Below, piece by piece: positions 58,771 to 64,000 of a stretch of 64,000 nucleotides of DNA. This DNA comes from Trueperella bernardiae (GTDB lineage: Bacteria > Actinomycetota > Actinomycetes > Actinomycetales > Actinomycetaceae). Where the stretch lies: NCBI RefSeq assembly GCF_001469025.1, contig NZ_LNIZ01000005.1, forward strand, positions 112,320 to 176,319, read 5' to 3'. A model generated the notes under the pieces. The model was not told where the DNA came from. It worked only from the letters and a program-made list of their open reading frames with translations, and did not search any database. Position 1 is the first letter of the stretch. Every line of letters begins with the position of its first letter. The position numbers were made by a program, and so were the translations under genes.

Positions 58771-60030
58771 GTGACGGACGTCCTCGAAGAACTGCAATGG
58801 CGTGGGCTCATCGCCCAAACCTCCGATATTGACGAGTTGCGCAAGGCGCTCTCGGAGGGGCCCGTGACGTTCTATTGTGGCTTCGACCCGACCGCGGCCT
58901 CTCTCCACCACGGCCACCTCGTGGCGGTCAAGGTCATGCGCCACCTGCAGATGGCCGGCCACAACCCGCTCGTGCTCGTGGGCGGCGCCACCGGCCTCAT
59001 CGGCGACCCGCGCGCCAAGGGTGAGCGCCAGCTCAACACGAAGGACGTGGTGGCCGGGTGGGCCGAGGCGCTGCGCGGCCAGCTGGAGAGCCTGCTCGAC
59101 TTCGAGGGCTCGCACGCGGCCCGCACGGTAAACAACCTTGACTGGACCAACGAGCTGTCCGCGATCGACTTCCTGCGCGATCTTGGCAAGTACTTCCGCA
59201 TGGGCACCATGCTGAACAAGGACATCGTGAGGCGCCGTCTCGAGTCGGAGGAGGGGCTGTCATACACCGAGTTCTCCTACCAGATCCTCCAGGCGAATGA
59301 CTACCTCCAGCTCTACCGCCGCTACGGCTGTACGCTCGAGGTGGGCGGGGATGATCAGTGGGGCAACCTCGTGGGCGGGCTCGATCTCATCCGCAAGACC
59401 GAGGGGGAGTCGGTGCACGTGCTCACCAACCCGCTCATCACCAAGGCCGATGGCACGAAGTTCGGCAAGACCGAGGGTGGGGCCGTGTGGCTCAACCCCG
59501 ACATGCTTAGCCCGTACAAGTTCTACCAGTTCTGGCTGAATACGGCCGACGAGGACGTGGTGCGCATGCTCAAGGTCTTCACGTTCCTCGATCGGGATCG
59601 GATCGAAGAGCTGGAGACCGCAGTGGCGGAGCGTCCACAGGCCCGCGAGGCACAGCGCGTGCTGGCCGAGGAGGTTGCCACGTGGGTGCACGGCGCCGAG
59701 GCCACCGAGCGGGCCAAGCAGGCCTCGCTCGTGCTGTTTGGCAAGGCTGAGCCGGCGGGTTTGGATGAGCGCACGCTACTCGACGCCACGGCCGAGCTGC
59801 CTTCTGCCGAGGCGCGCGTGGGCGACGCCGTGGTGGACGTGCTCGTTTCGCTCGGGCTGGAGAAGGGCGCGGGCGCGGCGCGGCGCACGATCGCAGGCGG
59901 TGGCGTCTACATCAACAACGTCAAGGTTGAGGACGCCGGGCGCGTGATTGACGCGGGCGACGTGTTGCCGGGTTCGCTCGTGCTTCTGCGCAAGGGGAAG
60001 AAGAACCTGACGGCGATCCGCGTGCTGTAG
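58771..60030 (+). CDS. tyrS: Tyrosine-tRNA ligase
   Basis: A 419-residue class I synthetase. The HIGH motif appears as HHGH after CGFDPTAASL, and the KMSKS region as KFGKTEGG, as in the TyrRS-S group. The C-terminal S4 RNA-binding domain (AARRTIAGGGVYINNVKVEDAG) is present. GTG 58771 has AAGGAAAGGG upstream. No T-box leader is visible. The gene ends in a rho-independent terminator. Confidence 0.96.
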   Translation: MTDVLEELQWRGLIAQTSDIDELRKALSEGPVTFYCGFDPTAASLHHGHLVAVKVMRHLQMAGHNPLVLVGGATGLIGDPRAKGERQLNTKDVVAGWAEALRGQLESLLDFEGSHAARTVNNLDWTNELSAIDFLRDLGKYFRMGTMLNKDIVRRRLESEEGLSYTEFSYQILQANDYLQLYRRYGCTLEVGGDDQWGNLVGGLDLIRKTEGESVHVLTNPLITKADGTKFGKTEGGAVWLNPDMLSPYKFYQFWLNTADEDVVRMLKVFTFLDRDRIEELETAVAERPQAREAQRVLAEEVATWVHGAEATERAKQASLVLFGKAEPAGLDERTLLDATAELPSAEARVGDAVVDVLVSLGLEKGAGAARRTIAGGGVYINNVKVEDAGRVIDAGDVLPGSLVLLRKGKKNLTAIRVL

Positions 60031-60046
60031 GACACTGTTAGGAAAG

Positions 60047-60073
60047 GCGCCGGGGGAGTCCCCGGCGCTTTTT
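60047..60073 (+). terminator. Rho-independent terminator after tyrS
   Basis: GCGCCGGGG (60047-60055), a GAGT loop and CCCCGGCGC (60060-60068) are followed by TTTTT (60069-60073). It lies 16 nt after the tyrS stop. Confidence 0.92.
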
Positions 60074-60079
60074 CGTGCC

Positions 60080-60092
60080 TTGACCTGGTCAA
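60080..60092. promoter_or_regulatory. TTGACC-T-GGTCAA palindrome upstream of the metal ABC operon
   Basis: A perfect 13-bp inverted repeat lies 80 bp before the binding-protein gene, just behind the tyrS terminator. It could be a regulator site. No match to a known box is claimed. Confidence 0.4.
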
Positions 60093-60145
60093 AAGTCCTA
60101 AATTGTGGCACGGCGAAAAAGATAATTTGATAATACCGAATCTAA

Positions 60146-60159
60146 TAAGGGTTCCCTAA
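60146..60159. promoter_or_regulatory. TAAGGGTTCCCTAA inverted repeat, candidate metalloregulator site
   Basis: AGGG and CCCT arms flank TT, with AT-rich ends, 14 bp before the ATG of the metal-binding lipoprotein gene. The half-sites look like DtxR-family sites, but the spacing is shorter than a DtxR box. A MntR-like regulator is possible. Confidence 0.4.
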
Positions 60160-60172
60160 GAGAAAGTTAGCC

Positions 60173-61102
60173 ATGTCTATTAAACGATTCCTTGCCCTCG
60201 CGTCGGCTTCGGTCCTTGCACTGACCATGTCGGCATGCTCGCAGGAAGACACTGGTTCGGATTCCGACGGCAAGCTCACCATCGTCGCCTCCACCGGCTA
60301 CCTCGGGGACGCGGTCAGGAACATCGCTCCCGACGCCGACCTCACCGTGCTCGTCGGCCCCGGCGGAGACCCCCACACCCAGGAGCTCACCACCTCTGAC
60401 ACCGCGAAGATCGGAAAGGCGGACCTGGTGGTGTGGACCAGCCACGACATGGAGCACAAGATGATGGCCCAGTTCGACAAGCTGGGCGACCGCCAGATCC
60501 CCGCGGGCGAGGCGATCCCCGAAGCAGACCTCCTTCCCTGGGAAGAGGACGGCCAGATCGAGGGCCACGATCCCCACATCTGGAACGACCCGGTGGCCTG
60601 GCAGCTCGTGGTGACCGCCACGGCTGAGAAGATCGCAAAGATCGACCCCGACAACGCCCAGACCTACCGCGACAACGCCGCCGAGTACAACGGCAAGATT
60701 CAGGCCATGCACGAGGCCGCCAAAGCCGAGTTCGACAAGATCCCCGCGGAGCGCCGCACACTCGTCACCGGCCACGACGCCTTCAACTACCTCGGACGCA
60801 CCTACGGCCTCGAGATCCACGCCACCGACTTTGTCTCGTCTGAGTCGGAGATGTCGGCCGTGCAGATCAACGAGCTGGCCACCCTCATCGCCGAGAAGAA
60901 GCTCCCCGTCATCTTCGCCGACAACCTCAAGAACCCCGAAGTCATCAAGCACCTGCAGGACGCCGTCAAGTCCGCCGGTTGGGACGTGAAGATCGCCGAC
61001 GAGGAGCTCTTCGCTGACACGCTCGGCGTGGAGGCCCCGGTCGACACCTACCTGGGCGCGTTCCAGCACAACGTCGACGCCATCGTCGCTGGCCTCAAGT
61101 AG
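60173..61102 (+). CDS. Metal ABC transporter substrate-binding lipoprotein
   Basis: A 309-residue cluster A-I (ZnuA/MntA) lipoprotein. The signal peptide ends in the lipobox MSAC with Cys22. Likely metal ligands are the His of GGDPHTQE, the His of GHDPHIWND, the His of TGHDAF and the Asp of IFADNLKN. The short acidic insert lacks the long His-rich loop of typical ZnuA. With the ATPase style this favours Mn2+ or Fe2+ over Zn2+. AGAAAG precedes the ATG. Confidence 0.92.
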   Translation: MSIKRFLALASASVLALTMSACSQEDTGSDSDGKLTIVASTGYLGDAVRNIAPDADLTVLVGPGGDPHTQELTTSDTAKIGKADLVVWTSHDMEHKMMAQFDKLGDRQIPAGEAIPEADLLPWEEDGQIEGHDPHIWNDPVAWQLVVTATAEKIAKIDPDNAQTYRDNAAEYNGKIQAMHEAAKAEFDKIPAERRTLVTGHDAFNYLGRTYGLEIHATDFVSSESEMSAVQINELATLIAEKKLPVIFADNLKNPEVIKHLQDAVKSAGWDVKIADEELFADTLGVEAPVDTYLGAFQHNVDAIVAGLK

Positions 61103-61135
61103 TCCGCGACACCTTGATCGCCGGAAGGAGAAACA

Positions 61136-61858
61136 GTGCACTTAGAGATCTCATCCTTGACTGCGGGTTACCGCGACCGCGTGGTACTCCACGCCGCCAG
61201 CATGTCCATCGATACGGGCCAGATCATGGCCATCCTCGGACCGAACGGTGCGGGAAAATCCACGCTCATCAAGGCGGCTCTAGGTCTCGTTCCGCCTCTG
61301 GCGGGCTCCGCCTCCTTCTTTGGCGAGCCCCTTTCCACCGTGCGGCATCGCGTGGGGTATATGCCGCAGGTGGCTGCGGTGGACTGGGATTTCCCGGCCA
61401 CCGTGGGCGACGTGGTGCTCATGGGCACCTACGGCAGGCTCGGGTGGCTTCGCCGCCCGAGCCGCGCCCAATACGTGCTGGCGGATGAGGCGATGGATCG
61501 ACTCTCAATCACTGACCTCGCCGACCGCCACATTTCCGAGCTCTCCGGCGGGCAGAAGCAGCGAACCTTCCTTGCGCGCACGCTCGCCGGAGAGCCCGAC
61601 CTCCTTCTGCTCGATGAGCCTTTCGCCGGCGTCGATATCGCCTCCGCGCTCGCCATCACCGACGTGCTCCGCGGGCTTGCGGCCGAGGGCCGAGCGATCG
61701 GCGTCGTGCATCACGACCTGGGAACGGTCAAGGACTTCTGCACCCACGCCACCCTCCTGCGCGAGGGCCGGGTGGAGGCGACCGGGCCGCTCGACCAGGC
61801 CTTCACGCCCGCGACCATCCACCGCGCCTACGGGCTGGCGGAGGTGATCCCGGAGTGA
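61136..61858 (+). CDS. Metal ABC transporter ATP-binding protein
   Basis: A 240-residue ATPase with Walker A GPNGAGKST, signature LSGGQKQR and Walker B LLLLDEPFAGVD. The segment VDWDFPATVGDVVLMGTYGRLGWLRRP is characteristic of Mn/Fe importers of the SitB/MntB/YfeB group. GTG 61136 has GGAAGGAG upstream. It overlaps the first permease gene by 4 nt. Confidence 0.93.
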   Translation: MHLEISSLTAGYRDRVVLHAASMSIDTGQIMAILGPNGAGKSTLIKAALGLVPPLAGSASFFGEPLSTVRHRVGYMPQVAAVDWDFPATVGDVVLMGTYGRLGWLRRPSRAQYVLADEAMDRLSITDLADRHISELSGGQKQRTFLARTLAGEPDLLLLDEPFAGVDIASALAITDVLRGLAAEGRAIGVVHHDLGTVKDFCTHATLLREGRVEATGPLDQAFTPATIHRAYGLAEVIPE

Positions 61859-62745
61859 GCCTCGCTGAATTTTTTGGCACCTACGCCTTCCGCACCACCG
61901 CGATCGGCACGACCCTCATCGGCGCCCTCGCCGGCGCGCTGGGGGCAATCCTTTATCTGCGCCGGCAGTCGCTGGCCTCAGACGTCGTCGGGCATTCCTC
62001 GCTCGCCGGCGTCATCAGCGCCTTCGTGATTGCCACGTTGCTCGGCTTCGACGGGCGTTCCATCCTCGTATTGACCGTGGGTGGGACGATCGCCTCCGTC
62101 CTCGCACTCCTTTTGACGAACGCGATCGCGCACCAGCGGGTGGGGATCGACGCCGCCATGGCAATCTCGATGGCCATCTTCTACGGCGGGGGCATGATCG
62201 GCCTCTACCTCGTCAACCATTCCACCCTCCCGAACCGCGGCGGCATCGACAGCTACCTTTTCGGGAACGCCGCCACCATGCGCCAGGTTGACATCATCAC
62301 CGTGGCCTTCCTCGGCGGGATCGCTATCCTCGCCCTCCTGGCCTTTTGGAAGGAAATCAAGCTCTACTGCTTCGATGAGGTGGCCGCCCAGGTCCAGGGC
62401 TTCGCGCCGCGGAAGATGGAGGCGCTCGTCATCATCACCGCCACCGTGGCGATCGTGGTGGGAATCAAGGCCGTGGGCATGATCCTCGTGGTCGCGTTCG
62501 CGATCATGCCGCCGGCGGCCGCCCGCCAATTCACCACCTCGATGTCCGGGCTCGTGGCCGGCTCGGCGCTGATCGGGGGAGTCTCCGGACTCGTCGGGGC
62601 CTACTTCTCCGTGACCGCCGGGCGCGTTCCTACCGGCCCCGTCGTCGTTCTCATTCTCTTCGCCGTCTTCATCCTCGCCCTGGTCTTCTCCCCGCGGCGG
62701 ATGTCGCGCCGACGCGCTGCGCGGGTTCGGAGGGCCGTCGCATGA
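61855..62745 (+). CDS. Metal ABC transporter permease 1
   Basis: A 296-residue ABC-3 family permease with about eight helices. It includes VVGHSSLAGV near the N-terminus and GIKAVGMILVVAFAIMPPAAAR, the conserved late segment. The C-terminal tail is Arg-rich. It pairs with the second permease as a heterodimer. GTG 61855 overlaps the ATPase stop. Confidence 0.93.
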   Translation: MSLAEFFGTYAFRTTAIGTTLIGALAGALGAILYLRRQSLASDVVGHSSLAGVISAFVIATLLGFDGRSILVLTVGGTIASVLALLLTNAIAHQRVGIDAAMAISMAIFYGGGMIGLYLVNHSTLPNRGGIDSYLFGNAATMRQVDIITVAFLGGIAILALLAFWKEIKLYCFDEVAAQVQGFAPRKMEALVIITATVAIVVGIKAVGMILVVAFAIMPPAAARQFTTSMSGLVAGSALIGGVSGLVGAYFSVTAGRVPTGPVVVLILFAVFILALVFSPRRMSRRRAARVRRAVA

Positions 62746-63656
62746 CATTCATTCTTTCTGTTCTCTTGCTCTCACTCACGACTGCGATCACGTGCGCCTT
62801 GCCGGGCACCTTCCTGGTGCTTCGCGGGCAGTCGATGTTGGTGGACGCGCTCTCGCACGCCGTCCTTCCCGGGATCGTGATCGGCGCGATCGTGTCTGGC
62901 AGCACGCATTCCCCGCTCATGACCTTAATTGCCACGGCGTGCGGGCTCATCGTCGTCGTCGGCGCGGACAAGCTCAAGGGCTCGGGGCTGCTTGCGGGAG
63001 ATGCCAACCAAGGAGCGATCTTCCCCGCGCTCTTCGCGCTCGGAGTGCTGTTGCTATCCACGCGCCTATCCAACGTCCACATCTGCACCGACACCGTGCT
63101 CGTAGGCGACCTCAACCTCATGGCCCTACCCTCCGAGCACCTTTTGGTGGGCCGCCTCGACCTCGGTCCGAACATGATGTGGCTACTTTTGGGGGTGGCC
63201 GCGGTGAACGTGGCTTTCATGGTGGTGACTTACCGCGTGCTCCAGGCATCCACCTTCGACCGTGACTTCGCTGTCGTGTCAGGCATGCCTGTCAAGATCG
63301 TCGACACCGTTTTTATGATCCTGGTTGCCCTCACCGTGGTGGCGGCCTTTAACGTGGCGGGCGCGATCCTCGTTATTGCGCTCATGGTGGTGCCGGCTGC
63401 GACAGCGCTGCTGTTTTCGCGCAGCCTCAAGACTATGCTCGCGGCTTCCCTGGGGGTTGCGGTGGCTTCTGCAGTGGCTGGCTTCCTTATCGCCTGGCTC
63501 GCCGACGTTCCCACGACGCCGACCATGGCCTTCGTCGACGGCGTCATTTTCGTCGTCCTCATGTACCTCAGAGCGGCGCGCGAGAACCGTGCGCGCAAGG
63601 TGGCCGAGGGTGGTGTCTTCGAAGAACTGGCGGAATCTCGCGGTTTGAGGCTGTGA
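62742..63656 (+). CDS. Metal ABC transporter permease 2
   Basis: A 304-residue ABC-3 permease. It has LVDALSHAVLPGIV, the FNVAGAILVIALMVVPAATA segment, and a soluble basic C-terminal tail. ATG 62742 overlaps the previous stop (ATGA). It is the last gene of the operon; no clear terminator follows, so reads could run into the rRNA promoter region. Confidence 0.93.
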   Translation: MTFILSVLLLSLTTAITCALPGTFLVLRGQSMLVDALSHAVLPGIVIGAIVSGSTHSPLMTLIATACGLIVVVGADKLKGSGLLAGDANQGAIFPALFALGVLLLSTRLSNVHICTDTVLVGDLNLMALPSEHLLVGRLDLGPNMMWLLLGVAAVNVAFMVVTYRVLQASTFDRDFAVVSGMPVKIVDTVFMILVALTVVAAFNVAGAILVIALMVVPAATALLFSRSLKTMLAASLGVAVASAVAGFLIAWLADVPTTPTMAFVDGVIFVVLMYLRAARENRARKVAEGGVFEELAESRGLRL

Positions 63657-63677
63657 CCAGTGACACCGTTCGTGAAA

Positions 63678-63706
63678 TTGACGCCTGCGCCGTTCATGCG
63701 TAAAGT
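63678..63706 (+). promoter_or_regulatory. rRNA-type promoter P1
   Basis: TTGACG (63678-63683), a 17-nt spacer and TAAAGT (63701-63706) make a near-consensus promoter. It lies 22 nt after the permease stop. Confidence 0.75.
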
Positions 63707-63797
63707 ATCTATTCGTTGCCACGGAGAGCGACACAAACCCAAAGACGCAAATTCTTGAGGTGAGTCGCGCTCGACGGAGTCAAGACCTCGAACGATT

Positions 63798-63826
63798 TTG
63801 ACACTGGGCAACGGGAATGCTAAGCT
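63798..63826 (+). promoter_or_regulatory. rRNA-type promoter P2
   Basis: TTGACA (63798-63803), a 17-nt spacer and TAAGCT (63821-63826) form a strong promoter with a perfect -35. It is the second of two promoters 120 bp apart, the layout of rRNA operons. Confidence 0.82.
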
Positions 63827-64000
63827 AGCGTTCCTCCCTTCGGAAGTTACCGCTCAAACGGTGGTTTTCGGATGTGGGTGTGTTGTTTGATATCTCAATA
63901 GTGTGTCAGCTTTTTATGTTGTGTTTTTTGCAGCTGGCCTTTTTGGTTGGTTGTGTTTTTTGCCAGTTTTTCTGGTTGTTTGAGTCTGTTTGTCAGGCTT
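63827..64000 (+). other. rrs leader: Leader of a probable rRNA operon (16S start beyond the window)
   Basis: After P2 the sequence becomes T-rich and low in GC. It contains TGTTGTTTGATATCTCAATA then GTGTG (63881-63905), which matches the conserved actinobacterial 16S leader element (TTTGAGAACTCAATAGTGTG type) next to box A. A small ACCG-CTCAAA-CGGT stem lies at 63849-63862. No open reading frame is supported in 63657-64000. The mature 16S rRNA should begin just past 64000. Confidence 0.75.

Overview
The window is GC-rich chromosomal DNA with dense, mostly overlapping genes, many GTG/TTG starts and strong G/C third-position bias. It carries the gene neighbourhoods typical of Actinobacteria: lepA-trmB-hemW, hrcA-dnaJ-rsmE-phoH-ybeY-era, recO-uppS, a hisDCB-hisH-priA cluster, infC-rpmI-rplT, pheST, argCJBD-argR-argG, argH and tyrS. 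Together with a pyruvate-type ferredoxin oxidoreductase locus, this suggests a facultatively or strictly fermentative actinobacterium, possibly Actinomycetaceae. The family assignment is inference, since no 16S sequence lies in the window. || Layout. 1-0.9 kb: a truncated membrane protein and a HAD hydrolase (minus strand). 1-5.4 kb: lepA, trmB, hemW and a membrane-anchored protein. 5.4-6.2 kb: a DUF3097 protein (minus). 6.3-14.3 kb: a long operon behind a CIRCE operator (hrcA, dnaJ, rsmE, phoH, ybeY, a CNNM/CBS protein, era, a membrane alpha/beta hydrolase). 14.3-15.1 kb: a PP2C phosphatase behind an 8-bp tandem repeat. 15.1-17 kb: leuA with a leader peptide carrying three Leu codons and an attenuator hairpin. 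17-18.5 kb: recO-uppS. 18.6-24.2 kb: the his operon with an unknown gene and an SseB-like gene. 24.3-25.7 kb: infC (apparent AUC start) -rpmI-rplT. || From 25.7 kb a block that is usually contiguous in Actinobacteria (infC...rRNA methylase-pheST-argCJBD(F)RGH-tyrS) is repeatedly interrupted. The insertions are: an orphan RmlC-like gene; a 6.5-kb redox module (PFOR gamma, alpha, beta, a GltD-ferredoxin fusion, an old yellow enzyme and an SGNH hydrolase); ybaK with a GpsA-like dehydrogenase and a frameshifted SorC regulator; a 1707-residue secreted subtilase with an iron-box-like upstream site; MFS, a displaced ornithine carbamoyltransferase gene and galE on the minus strand; and an ABC exporter-XRE regulator operon with a palindrome inside its promoter. 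60.1-63.7 kb is a Mn/Fe/Zn-type ABC importer. The last 344 bp hold two strong tandem promoters and a leader resembling those that precede 16S rRNA; the rRNA itself would begin beyond the window. || The arginine genes make ornithine from glutamate (argJ, B, C, D), then citrulline and arginine (argF, G, H) under ArgR. The his genes cover only part of the pathway (no hisG, E, I or F here). The redox module should oxidise a 2-oxoacid with ferredoxin and pass electrons to NAD(P). At least eight genes have a -10-like hexamer 6-7 nt before the ATG, so leaderless mRNAs look common.
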